A DNA stretch of 64,000 nucleotides. Source: Massilia agilis (GTDB taxonomy: Bacteria > Pseudomonadota > Gammaproteobacteria > Burkholderiales > Burkholderiaceae_D). A program made the translations under genes and the position numbers. The notes under the pieces were generated by a model. It worked only from the letters and a program-made list of their open reading frames with translations, was not told the origin of the DNA and did no database searches. Of the stretch, positions 44,846 through 54,619 are shown in pieces. Where the stretch lies: the NCBI RefSeq assembly GCF_024756255.1, contig NZ_JANUHB010000003.1, positions 614,439 through 678,438 on the forward strand. The letters run 5' to 3'. Position 1 is the stretch's first letter. The number at the start of each line of letters is the position of its first letter.

Positions 44846-47617
44846 ATGCACTTTCCCGTCAGCCGCGCGCTCGCGGCCCTTGCCCTGGCCCTGGCCTGTG
44901 CAGCCCAGCCGGCCTGCGGCGCCGCGGCTGCCAGGCCCGCTTCGAACGACATCCCGATCCCCGACATTGCCTACACCAGGTTCGTGCTCAAGAACGGCCT
45001 GACGGTGCTGGTGCACGAGGACCACAAATCGCCGGTGGTGGCGGTCAACACCTGGTACCACGTCGGGTCCAAGAACGAAAAGCCGGGCAAGACCGGCTTT
45101 GCGCACCTGTTCGAGCACCTGATGTTTTCCGGCAGCGAGCACTTCAACAAGACCTACATCACGGCGATGGAGCACATCGGCGCCACCGACCTGAACGGCA
45201 CGACGAATACCGACCGCACCAACTATTTCGAGAACGTGCCGACCTCGATGCTCGACTATGCGCTGTTTGCCGAAAGCGACCGCATGGGCAGCCTCTTGGG
45301 CGTGCTCGACCAGAAGAAGCTCGACCTGCAGCGCGGCGTGGTGCAGAACGAAAAACGCCAGCGCGAGAACTTGCCCTACGGCGTGGCCTACCAGCTGCTG
45401 ACCGAGAACACCTGGCCTGCCGGACACCCGTATTCGTGGACCGTGATCGGCTCGATGGCCGACCTCGATGCCGCGTCGATGACCGACGTGACCGACTGGT
45501 TCAAGACCAACTACGGCCCCAACAACGTGGTGCTGGTGCTGGCCGGCGACATCACGCCCGAGGTGGCGCGCCAGAAGGTCGAAAAGTACTTCGGTGACAT
45601 CCCGGCCGGCCCGCCGCTGGCGCGCCAGCAGGCCTGGGTGGCCAAGCGCAGCGGCAGCCACCGCAGCGTGGTGCAGGACCGCGTGCCGCAAGCGCGCATC
45701 TACCGCGTCTGGAACGTCCCCGGCGCGAACACGCCGGAAGAACCGCTGCTCGACCTGGCCGCGCATGTGCTGGGCGGCGGCAAGACCAGCCGCCTGTACA
45801 AGCGTCTGGTGTACAAGGACCAGACCGCCACCTCGGCCAGCGCCAGCGACGACTCGAGCGAGATCGCCGGCCAGTTCGACATGACGCTGACCGCGCGCCC
45901 CGGCGCCGACGTGCGCAAGATGGAAGAGGCCGCCGACGAGGAACTGCGCGCGCTGCTCAAGTCCGGCCCGAGCGACAGCGAGCTGCAGCTGGCCAAGACC
46001 GCGATCCTGGCGCGCTACACCCGCATCGTCGAGCGCGTCGGCGGCTTCGGCGGCAAGAGCGACCTGCTGGCCAGCTGCACCACCTTCACCGGCAATCCCG
46101 AGTGCTACAAGACCTATCTCCAGCGCATCAAGGCGGCCACTCCGGCGCAGGTGAAGAAGGCGATGAACGACTGGCTCGCCGACGGCGACTACGTGCTGCA
46201 GGTGGACCCGTACCCGGCCAACCTGGCCACCACCGGCAAGCTCGACCGCAGCAAGGAGCCGGCGCTGGGTCAACCCGAGTCGCTGCGCCTGCCGCCGATG
46301 CAAAAGACCACCCTGTCCAATGGCCTGAAGGTGGTGGTGGCCGAGCGCCACACCGCGCCGGTGGTCAATTTCTCGCTGCTGGTTGACAGCGGCTATGCCT
46401 CCGACGCGCCGTCGATGCCCGGCGTGGCCAGCCTCGCGCTGCGCATGCTGGAAGAGGGCACGCCGACCCGCTCGTCGCTGAAAATCAGCGAGGAACTCGA
46501 ATCGCTGGGCGCGAGCTTCAACACCGGCACCAACCTGGACGGCGCTTTTGTGAACATGAACGCGCTCAAGGCGACCATGCCCCGCGCGCTCGACCTGTAC
46601 GCCGACCTGCTGTTGCACCCGGCCTTCCCGCAGAACGAGTTCGCGCGCCTGCAGAAGGACCGGCTGGCCACCATCGCGCGCGAGAAGGCCAACCCGCAGC
46701 AGATGGCGCTGCGTGTGCTGCCCTCGCTCCTGTACGGCAAGGGCCACGCCTACGCGCTGCCGTTCACCGGTACCGGCACCGAAGACGCCGTGCGGCGCAT
46801 GACGCGCGAGGACATGGTCAAGTACCACCAGACCTGGTTCCGCCCCAACAACGCCACGCTGCTGGTGGTCGGCGACACCACGCTGGCCGAGCTCAAGCCC
46901 ATGCTGGAGAAGTCCTTGGCCAGCTGGAAGCCGGCCGAGGTGCCGAAGAAGAACGTGGCGCAAGTCGGCCAGCCGACCAAAACGGTGGTGTACCTGATGG
47001 ACCGGCCCGGCGCGCTGCAAAGCGTGATCATCGGCGCCCAGCTCGCGCCGCCGCGCAACAACCCGGAAGCCGTGCCGCTGCAGCTCGTCAACAACGTGTT
47101 CGGCGGCACCTTCAGCGCGCGCCTGAACATGAACCTGCGCGAGGACAAGCACTGGTCCTACGGCGTGGGCACGCAGATCGCGTCCGCGGTCGGCCAGCGC
47201 CCGTTCCTGAGCGTGTCGCCGGTGCAGACCGACAAAACGCGTGACGCGCTGCAGGAGCTGGTCAAGGAATACACCGGCATTGCCGGCGCCAAACCGATCA
47301 CGGCGGCCGAGCTCAAGGCCGCGCAGGACAACGAAACGCTGCGCCTGCCCGGATCGTTCGAAACCACCAGCCAGCTGGCCGGCGCCTACCAGACCATCCT
47401 GCAGTACCAGCTGCCCGAGGACTACTACAACACGCTGACCGAGAAGGCACTGGCGCTCACGCCCGAGCAGGCCAACGCGCTGGCGGTGCGCTCGGTGATG
47501 CCGAACCGGCTGATCTGGGTGGTGGTGGGCGACCTGTCCAAGATCGAGCCGGGCATCCGCGAGCTCAACCTGGGTGAGGTGCACCAGATCGATGTGGATG
47601 GCAACCTGGTGAAGTAA
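44846..47617 (+). CDS. Exported M16-family zinc metallopeptidase (two-domain)
   Basis: The protein has 923 residues from ATG 44846, which has a GGAGG Shine-Dalgarno sequence. After a signal peptide (Ala/Leu-rich, cut near residue 25) the first M16 domain has the inverted zinc motif HLFEH (His87, Glu90, His91) and a distal NEKRQREN glutamate. The second half (from about residue 480) is a related but zinc-free M16 domain (LSNGLKVVVAERHTAPVVNF, AGYASDAPSMPGVASLALRML). This is the pitrilysin/PqqL-like one-chain arrangement acting in the periplasm. It is monocistronic, followed by a repeat element. Confidence 0.92.
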   Translation: MHFPVSRALAALALALACAAQPACGAAAARPASNDIPIPDIAYTRFVLKNGLTVLVHEDHKSPVVAVNTWYHVGSKNEKPGKTGFAHLFEHLMFSGSEHFNKTYITAMEHIGATDLNGTTNTDRTNYFENVPTSMLDYALFAESDRMGSLLGVLDQKKLDLQRGVVQNEKRQRENLPYGVAYQLLTENTWPAGHPYSWTVIGSMADLDAASMTDVTDWFKTNYGPNNVVLVLAGDITPEVARQKVEKYFGDIPAGPPLARQQAWVAKRSGSHRSVVQDRVPQARIYRVWNVPGANTPEEPLLDLAAHVLGGGKTSRLYKRLVYKDQTATSASASDDSSEIAGQFDMTLTARPGADVRKMEEAADEELRALLKSGPSDSELQLAKTAILARYTRIVERVGGFGGKSDLLASCTTFTGNPECYKTYLQRIKAATPAQVKKAMNDWLADGDYVLQVDPYPANLATTGKLDRSKEPALGQPESLRLPPMQKTTLSNGLKVVVAERHTAPVVNFSLLVDSGYASDAPSMPGVASLALRMLEEGTPTRSSLKISEELESLGASFNTGTNLDGAFVNMNALKATMPRALDLYADLLLHPAFPQNEFARLQKDRLATIAREKANPQQMALRVLPSLLYGKGHAYALPFTGTGTEDAVRRMTREDMVKYHQTWFRPNNATLLVVGDTTLAELKPMLEKSLASWKPAEVPKKNVAQVGQPTKTVVYLMDRPGALQSVIIGAQLAPPRNNPEAVPLQLVNNVFGGTFSARLNMNLREDKHWSYGVGTQIASAVGQRPFLSVSPVQTDKTRDALQELVKEYTGIAGAKPITAAELKAAQDNETLRLPGSFETTSQLAGAYQTILQYQLPEDYYNTLTEKALALTPEQANALAVRSVMPNRLIWVVVGDLSKIEPGIRELNLGEVHQIDVDGNLVK

Positions 47618-47638
47618 GTCAGACACGCACCCCACGCA

Positions 47639-47737
47639 CGTCGTCCCCGCGCAGGCGGGGACCCATAGACCGCCGCCACAGGCTGCGGTCGCGGCATGAC
47701 CAGCTCAGCATGGGTCCCGGCTTTCGTCGGGACGACG
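47639..47737. repeat. CGTCGTCCCCGC-type inverted repeat, diverged copy
   Basis: The left arm (47639-47665) resembles the arm at 17474 with GGGGACCCA instead of GGGAACCCA. The right arm (47711-47737) is a diverged inverse (TGGGTCCCGGCTTTCGTCGGG). It lies between the convergent M16 and M1 peptidase genes. Confidence 0.8.
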
Positions 47738-47747
47738 TGGGTGTGGC

Positions 47748-49454
47748 CTAGCTGCCGGTTTTGCCCTTCGCCTGCGCCTTCTTCCACGCCTGGAACGCCT
47801 CGATGTGCTCCTCGCGCCGCAGGATTTTCGAATGCGGGTCCAGCGTGTAGGTCGCCCCTTCCGGCAGTTCCACGCTGCCTTTCCCGTCGTCCATCGGCAC
47901 CGTCACCAGTTGCTTGCCAACCCGCACCTCGACCGGCATCGGGAACGGCGTGCCGCCAGCCGTCTTCCACGCCAGATCGAGCCGTGCACCTTGCCGTTGC
48001 GCCTGCAGTTCCGGCAGTCCCGCCTGGTACAAATAGGCCTGGAAGAACCAGCCCAGGTCGCGCCCGGCCGCCTGGTTCGCTGCTGCGATGAATTCCGCGG
48101 TCGTGCCAAAGCGCGGCTGGAAGTTGCCGGGCCGCGGCTCGGCGGTGCCGTACACCACGCTGCGCACGGTGCGGAAAAACGCCGCGTCGCCGATCAGGTT
48201 GCGCAGCGTGTGCATCACCAGCGAACCCTTGTAATAGATGTCCAGGCCCGGGCCGCCGCGCTTCTCGTCGTACACATCCTCCTCGGTCTTGTGCTTGCCG
48301 GCCACGATCGGCGCCTTGTTCGTGATCTGTTTGCGCTGGTCCATCAGGCTCGCGAAATATTCCTGGTCGCCGCGCAAGTACTGCAGGTACAGCGGCTGCA
48401 TGTAGCTGCCCAGGCCTTCGTGCAGCCACATGTCGTCCCAGTCCTGGTTGGTGACCTGGTTGCCGAACCACTCGTGCGCGAACTCGTGCTGCAGCAGCCA
48501 GTCGTAGCCGTACTCGCTCTTCGCGTACTTGTTGCCGTAGGCATTGATGGTCTGGTGCTCCATGCCCAGGTGCGGCGTCTCGGCCACGCCCATCTTTTCG
48601 TCGCCGAAGGGGTAGGGCCCGATCATGCTCTCGAAGAAATCCAGCATCAGCGGAAACTCGCGGAACAGTTCGCGCGCCTTGGTTTCGTTCTGCGGCAGGT
48701 AATAGAAAGCCAGCGGAATCTTGTTGCCATAGCGGCTAGCATATTCGCCGCTCAGCAGCGCGTACGGCGCCACGTTCACCGAGATGCCGTAGGTGCTCGG
48801 GTTCTTCGCACGCCAGTGGTATGTGCGCCAGCCGTCGGCTTCATCCATGCCCAGCGGCGTGCCGTTGCCCGCCACCACCAGCGGCGCCGGCACCGTGAAG
48901 TGTTCCTCGACGACTTTGGCCTTGCCCATCGGGTGGTCGATGCAGGGCCAGAACAGGTCGCAGCCCTCGCCCTCGACGGCGCTGGCGACCCAAGGCTGCC
49001 CGTCCGGCGTTTTCGACCACACGAAGCCACCGTCCCACGGCGCGCGCTTGGCCACGTGCGGCCGCCCGTGGTAGAGCACGCGTACCTTGACCTGCGCGCC
49101 GGCTTTTACCGGGTGCGGCAGCTGCACCGCCAGCCGCCCCTCGGGATTGCCGTAGCTGGCGGCCGGCAGTGCTTGCCCGTCCACCTCTACTGCGTCAACC
49201 GGCAGGTTGCGGTCCAGGTCCAGCACGATGCGCGCGAGCGGCTCGCGCGCGGTGAAGCTCAAGCTGGCGTCGCCGCGGATGCTGCGCGTGTCCGGCTCGA
49301 TGCGCAGCTTCAAGTCGGCTTTGTCGAACACGACGGCAAGCTGTTCAGGCGGGCGCGCCAGGCCGGATTCGACCGTGATGGCGGACAACGGCGGCTGCTG
49401 CGTGGCGCAGCCCGCCAGCAGCAGGCAGGCGCAGGCGATAAGGCTCTTGTTCAT
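47748..49454 (-). CDS. M1-family aminopeptidase-like lipoprotein
   Basis: The protein has 568 residues from the ATG at 49454. The lipobox LLLAGC places lipidated Cys16. The gluzincin motif is HEFAH (His323, His327) with third ligand Glu346 in LHEG. The substrate-binding motif, GxMEN in most M1 enzymes, reads GMEHQT here. The N-terminal beta domain starts LAVVFDKADLKLRIEPDTRS. It probably trims N-terminal residues of peptides at the cell envelope. An in-frame extension to 49580 would destroy the signal peptide and is rejected. Confidence 0.9.
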   Translation of the reverse strand: MNKSLIACACLLLAGCATQQPPLSAITVESGLARPPEQLAVVFDKADLKLRIEPDTRSIRGDASLSFTAREPLARIVLDLDRNLPVDAVEVDGQALPAASYGNPEGRLAVQLPHPVKAGAQVKVRVLYHGRPHVAKRAPWDGGFVWSKTPDGQPWVASAVEGEGCDLFWPCIDHPMGKAKVVEEHFTVPAPLVVAGNGTPLGMDEADGWRTYHWRAKNPSTYGISVNVAPYALLSGEYASRYGNKIPLAFYYLPQNETKARELFREFPLMLDFFESMIGPYPFGDEKMGVAETPHLGMEHQTINAYGNKYAKSEYGYDWLLQHEFAHEWFGNQVTNQDWDDMWLHEGLGSYMQPLYLQYLRGDQEYFASLMDQRKQITNKAPIVAGKHKTEEDVYDEKRGGPGLDIYYKGSLVMHTLRNLIGDAAFFRTVRSVVYGTAEPRPGNFQPRFGTTAEFIAAANQAAGRDLGWFFQAYLYQAGLPELQAQRQGARLDLAWKTAGGTPFPMPVEVRVGKQLVTVPMDDGKGSVELPEGATYTLDPHSKILRREEHIEAFQAWKKAQAKGKTGS

Positions 49455-49579
49455 GGTGTATTGACGGCGTGGCCGGTCCCCTAATAATGTAGCGGGGAAA
49501 TTTATCACAACGGCAAGGAAGAACGCGCGTGCGCCAGGCCCTGTGCGGATCGGGAATACTGCGCGCGAGGGAGGATGCA

Positions 49580-50170
49580 ATGGAAGACATCTCGTTCGAC
49601 CTGGCGCGCACCGCGCTGGTCATGATCGACCTTCAGCACAGCACGGTGGAACGCGCGCTGGCGCCGTATTCAGGCGAGCAGGTGGTGGGCAACTGCGTGC
49701 TGCTCGCGCAGGAGATGCGCAACCGTGGCGGCCTGGTCGTGTACGTGCACGTGCTGGTGAACGAAATGCTGGCGCGGCCGGCCGACGCGCCGCTGCGCCC
49801 GGCCGGCACGCCCGCACCGCCGCCGGAAGCGTCGCATTTGGTGCCCGAGGCCGGTGTGGAAGCGACCGACATCGTGATCGCCAAGCGCCAGTGGGGTGCG
49901 TTCTACGGAACCGGGCTCGACCAGTTGTTGCGGCGGCGCCAGGTCAGGACCATCATCATGGCCGGCATCGCCACCAACTACGGGGTGGAATCGACCGCGC
50001 GCGAGGCGTTCGACCGCGGCTATGAGCTGGTGTTTGCCGAAGACGCGATGAGCAGCATGAACGCGGATCTGCACAACTTTGCGTGCCAAAACGTGTTTCG
50101 CGCGATGGGGCGGGTGCGCTCGACCGAACACCTCATCAACGCGTTGCAAGCCGGGACCGGTGAAGCCTAG
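49580..50170 (+). CDS. Isochorismatase-fold hydrolase lacking the catalytic cysteine (YecD-like)
   Basis: The protein has 196 residues from ATG 49580, with a GGAGG Shine-Dalgarno sequence. The cysteine-hydrolase triad positions are Asp17 (VMIDLQ), Lys102 (IAKRQWGAFYGT) and the third in IATNYGVESTA, where Gly135 stands in the usual Cys position. The same loss is seen in E. coli YecD. It may therefore bind without hydrolysing, or use another nucleophile. Substrate unknown. An extension to 49529 is not supported. It is followed by a repeat element. Confidence 0.85.
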   Translation: MEDISFDLARTALVMIDLQHSTVERALAPYSGEQVVGNCVLLAQEMRNRGGLVVYVHVLVNEMLARPADAPLRPAGTPAPPPEASHLVPEAGVEATDIVIAKRQWGAFYGTGLDQLLRRRQVRTIIMAGIATNYGVESTAREAFDRGYELVFAEDAMSSMNADLHNFACQNVFRAMGRVRSTEHLINALQAGTGEA

Positions 50171-50176
50171 CGCTTG

Positions 50177-50283
50177 TTGAACGCGTGGGGTGAGGCTGGG
50201 CAGTGTCGAGCCGAACGAGCTGCCCACCCTACGTTAACTTGCGCCGCCGGTAGGGTGGGCAGCTCGTCTGCCCACGCGTTCAA
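50177..50283. repeat. GTAGGGTGGGCA-type repeat, two-arm copy abutting a gene end
   Basis: The left arm (50177-50231) is degenerate (TTGAACGCGTGGGG ... CTGCCCACCCTAC); the right arm (50250-50283) starts GTAGGGTGGGCAGC and ends ACGCGTTCAA. The right arm includes the stop codon of the luciferase-like oxidoreductase at 50280-50282. Confidence 0.85.
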
Positions 50284-51269
50284 CCCCGGCTTGAATGGAT
50301 CTCGGCGGTGATCTCGTACGAGCGCAGCCGCTTGGCGTGGTCGAAGATCTGGGAAGTGATCATCAGCTCGTCCGCACCGGTGCGCTCGATGAAGGCCTTG
50401 ACCTGGGCCGCAACCGTATCGCGCGCGCCGATGGCCGAGCACGACAGCACCTGGTCCAGCATCGCCCGCTCGGCCGGAGCGGCCTCTTGGAGGTAGCCGT
50501 GCACCGGCGGCTTGAGCCGCGTTGGCCGCCCGCTGCGCAGGTTGACGAACGCCTGCTGCATCGAGCTTGCCAGGAACTGCGCCTCGTCGTCAGTTTCGCC
50601 GGCAAACACATTAAAGCCCAGCATCACATACGGCTTGTCCAGCTGCGCTGACGGCCGGAAGGTCGCGCGGTAGAGGTCGATCGCCTGCATCATCATTTGC
50701 GGCGCAAAGTGCGAGGCGAACGCATACGGCAGGCCAAGCGCGGCGGCCAGCTGCGCGCCGAACAGGCTCGAGCCGAGTATCCACACCGGCACCTGCAGCC
50801 CCGCGCCCGGCACCGCGCGCACCTGGCGGCGCGGCGAGTCGGCGAAGTAATCCATCAGCTCCATCACGTCCTGCGGGAACTCGTCGGCGTCGGACGCGAG
50901 ATTGCGGCGCAGCGCGCGCGCCGTCACGTGGTCGGACCCCGGCGCGCGTCCCAGCCCCAGGTCGATGCGGCCGGGGAACAGCGATTCGAGCGTGCCGAAC
51001 TGTTCGGCGATGACCAGCGGCGAGTGGTTCGGCAGCATGATGCCGCCGGCGCCCACGCGGATGCGCGAGGTGTGGCCGGCCACATGGGCAATCAGCACCG
51101 CGGTGGCGGCGCTGGCGATGCCCGGCATGCCGTGGTGTTCGGCCAGCCAGAAGCGGTGGAAGCCCCAGCGTTCGCCATGCTGGGCAAGGTCAACGGAGTT
51201 GCGGAAGGATTGCGCGGCGTCGCTGCCCTCGGTAATTGGGGCAAGGTCAAGTATCGAAAATGGAATCAT
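50280..51269 (-). CDS. LLM-class (luciferase-like) flavin-dependent oxidoreductase
   Basis: The protein has 329 residues from the ATG at 51269. Family landmarks are [73 protein letters not shown] and [19 protein letters not shown], all typical of the MsnO8/YhbW-like flavin monooxygenases. It uses FMN for an unknown oxidation. The last codons run into a repeat element, whose TTGAACGCGT supplies the TGA stop, so the C-terminus may have been reset by insertion of the repeat. An upstream extension to 51308 is not needed. Confidence 0.9.
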   Translation of the reverse strand: MIPFSILDLAPITEGSDAAQSFRNSVDLAQHGERWGFHRFWLAEHHGMPGIASAATAVLIAHVAGHTSRIRVGAGGIMLPNHSPLVIAEQFGTLESLFPGRIDLGLGRAPGSDHVTARALRRNLASDADEFPQDVMELMDYFADSPRRQVRAVPGAGLQVPVWILGSSLFGAQLAAALGLPYAFASHFAPQMMMQAIDLYRATFRPSAQLDKPYVMLGFNVFAGETDDEAQFLASSMQQAFVNLRSGRPTRLKPPVHGYLQEAAPAERAMLDQVLSCSAIGARDTVAAQVKAFIERTGADELMITSQIFDHAKRLRSYEITAEIHSSRG

Positions 51270-51327
51270 GGCCGCATGATACGCCGAACCTTTTTTTCGC
51301 GTGCGCACCCGTCCCCGACCGTAAAGA

Positions 51328-51356
51328 TTGACCCGTCAGTACGGCTTCCCTATTAT
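51328..51356 (+). promoter_or_regulatory. Sigma-70 promoter of the serine hydrolase gene
   Basis: TTGACC (51328-51333) and TATTAT (51351-51356) are separated by 17 bases, near consensus, and lie 31 bases before the ATG at 51388. Confidence 0.75.
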
Positions 51357-51387
51357 TGCTCGACGTTAATTTTGACCGGATCAGTTC

Positions 51388-52674
51388 ATGCGCCCATCCC
51401 ACCTGACCGCGCTGCTGCAGCGCAACACCACGTTCGCCGCCGTCGCGGTCGCGCTGCTGGCCGGCTGCGCCCAGGTGCCGGGCTCCGCACCCGTCGTTCC
51501 GGCCGTCTCGCAAACCGAACTCGATACCGCGCGCTTCGCCCAGATCGACAGCGCGATCAACGCCGCCATTGCCGAGCACAAGCTGCCCGGCGCGGTGTTC
51601 CACCTGGAGCGCAACGGTGCCGTGTACGAACAAGGCTATGGCACGCTGAGCTACGAGCCGGGCGCGGCCAACGTGACGCCCGATACCGTGTTCGACGCAG
51701 CCTCGCTGACCAAGGTGATCGCCACCGCGCCGTCGGTGATGCTGCTGGCCGAACAGGGCAAGATCGATTTGGACGCGCGCCTGGTCCAGTACTTCCCCGA
51801 GTGCGCCAACGGCGGCAAGCAGGAGATCACGATCCGCCACCTGCTCACGCACACGTCGGGCCTGCCGTCGGGGATTCCGGCCACGCCTGCCTGGCACGGT
51901 TCGGCGGCCGGCCACGCGCTGGCCTGCTCGCTGCCGGTGACCAACAAGCCGGGCACGTTCTTCCGCTACTCCGACGTCAACTACGTGCTGCTGGGCCAAC
52001 TGGTCGAAAAGCTGTCCGGCATGCCGCTCAATGAATTCGCGCAGCAGCACATCTACACGCCGCTGCGCATGCGCGACACGGGCTACCTGCCGCTCAAGCG
52101 GGTGGCGAGAGAGAAGATCGCGCCGACCCACAAGTCGCCGCTTGACCCGTCGCAACGCGAGTTGCACGGCGACGTGGCCGGCGGCCAGTTGCTGCAGGGC
52201 GTGGTGCACGACCCGACCGCGCGCCGCATGGATGGCGTGGCCGGTTCCGCCGGCTTGTTCAGCACCGCCCGCGACCTGGCCCGCTATGCCCGCATGCTGC
52301 TCAACGGCGGCGAACTCGATGGCGTGCGTGTGCTGAGCAAAGAGAGCGTGCGCCTGATGACCACCGCGCAGTCGCCGGCCGGCATCGAGGCGCTGCGGGG
52401 CATGGGCATGGACATCAATTCACCGTACGCCGTGCGCCCGCGCGGCACCGTGTTCCCGGTCGGCAGCTTCGGCCACACCGGCTTCACCGGTTGCATCGTG
52501 TGGATCGACCCGAACTCGCGCACCTTCTACGTGTTCCTGTCCAACCGCGTGTATCCGGACGACAAGAGCAATGTGCTGCCGCTGTACACCCAGCTGGGTA
52601 CGCTCGCGGCCCAGTCCGCGCGCGGGTTCGACTACGCGTCGGTCAAGCCGCTCGCCGTCGCCGCCGCGCGTTGA
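51388..52674 (+). CDS. Class C beta-lactamase-fold serine hydrolase lipoprotein
   Basis: The protein has 428 residues. The lipobox LLAGC places lipidated Cys27. Active-site motifs are SLTK (Ser106, Lys109), YSDVN near residue 192, and the late GHTGFTG. This is the EstB/AmpC-type fold shared by esterases, D-amino acid peptidases and beta-lactamases. The lipid anchor and the HTG instead of KTG favour an esterase or peptidase rather than a resistance enzyme. A strong promoter drives it. Confidence 0.9.
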   Translation: MRPSHLTALLQRNTTFAAVAVALLAGCAQVPGSAPVVPAVSQTELDTARFAQIDSAINAAIAEHKLPGAVFHLERNGAVYEQGYGTLSYEPGAANVTPDTVFDAASLTKVIATAPSVMLLAEQGKIDLDARLVQYFPECANGGKQEITIRHLLTHTSGLPSGIPATPAWHGSAAGHALACSLPVTNKPGTFFRYSDVNYVLLGQLVEKLSGMPLNEFAQQHIYTPLRMRDTGYLPLKRVAREKIAPTHKSPLDPSQRELHGDVAGGQLLQGVVHDPTARRMDGVAGSAGLFSTARDLARYARMLLNGGELDGVRVLSKESVRLMTTAQSPAGIEALRGMGMDINSPYAVRPRGTVFPVGSFGHTGFTGCIVWIDPNSRTFYVFLSNRVYPDDKSNVLPLYTQLGTLAAQSARGFDYASVKPLAVAAAR

Positions 52675-52812
52675 GCCCGGCGGGCGCCCGCCCGCCACGG
52701 GTTTCCTCAAGAACACCGCACGGACACGCTGCAAGCCTTGACTTGCAGCAGTTCCCTCTAGCCCTTCCTCTCCAATAATTGCCATGCAGCCACTTCCCCA
52801 AAGGAGCACAGC

Positions 52813-54492
52813 ATGGCAATCGTATTCGGCCAGGACCAGCAGTTCACGCTGACCAACGGCGGCAGCGCCAATTACCAGCTCGAGGTCACCAGCAAGGGCG
52901 GGGCGATCGCCATCAAATTCACCGATCCGGCCGGTTCCGGCAGTGGTGGTGAGCAGGTCTGGGTCACGCTCAAGGACGCCGCGCAGAACGTCGTCTTTTC
53001 ACAGGCGACCTCGACCAGCCAGTTGTTCAAGACGACGGTGCCGTCCGCGGGCACCTACCAGCTGACGATCGAGGACCGCGACCCGACTGACGCGCACGAC
53101 GCGCGCTCCTACACCATCAACGCCTCGCTCGACGCCGCGCCCGGCACCGTGTACGACGGTCCGATCAACGACACCATGGCCACCGCGCTGCCGGCGCTGC
53201 TCACCGACCGCATCGTCGGCACCCTGGGCAACGGCGACGTGGACGTCTTCAAGGTCTCGGCCGGGCCGGGCCAGCTGAAGGCGGTATTCGGCCATCCGTC
53301 GGGCACCGCCGGCGGAGCGCCGATCAAGGTGGACCTGCTGGACGACCAGGGCCGCCTGCTGACCACCAAGACCCTGGGGCAGGACGCGAGCTTCGACGCG
53401 ACGATGAGCGCGCCGGGCGACTTCTACCTGCGCGTGCTCGATCCCGACGCGGCCGACCACCGCGACGGTGGCTATTACACGTTCAGCTCCTCGCTCAGCT
53501 ACGAAACCGGCACCGTGTACGACGGCGCCTCGGACACCGACGCCGCGCACGCCCAGGCCCTGCCGCTCTCGCGCGTGGTCGAAGCCGAGATGCACCACGG
53601 CGACCAGGACTTCTACCGCCTCGACGTGCCGGCCGCGGGCAAGCTCACCTTCAACTTCGTCCACACCGGCGGCAACGGCGTTGCGGTGGGCATGGAACTG
53701 CTCGACGCCAGTGGCAGCGTGGTGTTCCGGCAGACCGTGGCGAGCGATACCGACTTCACGGTCAACCTGGCGGCGGGCGGGGCGTACACGGTCCGGGCCT
53801 TCGACGCCGACCCCTCAGGGGGCGACGCCGGCATCTACTGCTTCATGACCGGCTTTTCCAGCGCCGGCGGCGACACCATGCGCGGCGCCCCGGGCGTCGA
53901 TGCCCGGTTCACCTCATCGGCCGGCAACGACACCTTCATCGGCTACAGCGGCCGCGACGCGGTCACCTTCCGCGATGCGCGCGCCAGCTACGAGCTGCTG
54001 CGCACCGACGCCGGCGTGGCCGTGGCCAACAGCTCGGGCAAGGACGGCAACGACACGCTGTTCGGCATCGACCGCCTTTACTTCAGCGACAAGGTCGCCG
54101 TGGCCTACGACTGGCAAGGCAATGCCGGCGAGGTGTACCGCCTGTACCAAGCCGCGTTCGATCGCAAGCCGGACGCCGGGGGCCTCGGTTTCTGGATCGG
54201 CCAGCATGACGGCGGCAGCACGCTCCAGTCCATCGCGGACGGCTTCGTGCATTCGGACGAATTCCGGCAAGCCTACGGGCCAACGCCCACCAACACCGAG
54301 CTGGTGACCAAGATGTACGAGCACGTGCTGCACCGCGCGCCGGACGCCGGCGGCATCGACTTCTGGGTCAAGGCGCTGGACGAGGGCCGTGCCACCGTGG
54401 CCGGCGTGCTGCTTGGTTTCAGCGAGAGCCAGGAGAATTTCACCGCGCTGGTCGGCGTTGCGGCAGGCTTCGAATACAAGATCTGGGCTTGA
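52813..54492 (+). CDS. Exoprotein with PPC-like beta domains and DUF4214 repeats
   Basis: The protein has 559 residues; the ATG has an AAAGGAG Shine-Dalgarno sequence. There is no N-terminal signal peptide. Residues 1-350 hold three similar beta domains separated by GTVYDG linkers (PGTVYDGPINDT, TGTVYDGASDTD), like pre-peptidase C-terminal domains. Around residue 375 an RTX-like stretch appears (SAGNDTFIGYSGRDAVTFRD, GKDGNDTLFG). Residues 435-545 are two DUF4214 units (GEVYRLYQAAFDRKPDAGGL and TKMYEHVLHRAPDAGGID). Lack of a signal peptide plus RTX/DUF4214 elements indicates a type I secretion substrate. DUF4214 proteins are often surface-layer or adhesion related. Confidence 0.82.
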   Translation: MAIVFGQDQQFTLTNGGSANYQLEVTSKGGAIAIKFTDPAGSGSGGEQVWVTLKDAAQNVVFSQATSTSQLFKTTVPSAGTYQLTIEDRDPTDAHDARSYTINASLDAAPGTVYDGPINDTMATALPALLTDRIVGTLGNGDVDVFKVSAGPGQLKAVFGHPSGTAGGAPIKVDLLDDQGRLLTTKTLGQDASFDATMSAPGDFYLRVLDPDAADHRDGGYYTFSSSLSYETGTVYDGASDTDAAHAQALPLSRVVEAEMHHGDQDFYRLDVPAAGKLTFNFVHTGGNGVAVGMELLDASGSVVFRQTVASDTDFTVNLAAGGAYTVRAFDADPSGGDAGIYCFMTGFSSAGGDTMRGAPGVDARFTSSAGNDTFIGYSGRDAVTFRDARASYELLRTDAGVAVANSSGKDGNDTLFGIDRLYFSDKVAVAYDWQGNAGEVYRLYQAAFDRKPDAGGLGFWIGQHDGGSTLQSIADGFVHSDEFRQAYGPTPTNTELVTKMYEHVLHRAPDAGGIDFWVKALDEGRATVAGVLLGFSESQENFTALVGVAAGFEYKIWA

Positions 54493-54619
54493 TGAGCGTG
54501 CTGGATTTTTCTGCAAGGCTATCGCGCGCTGTCTTTATATCGACCGTTCTAAACTCGGCGTCCTCGATTTTATCGGCTTGATATTGTTGAGATTGCCCCG
54601 AAACTATTAGGAGATCGAT

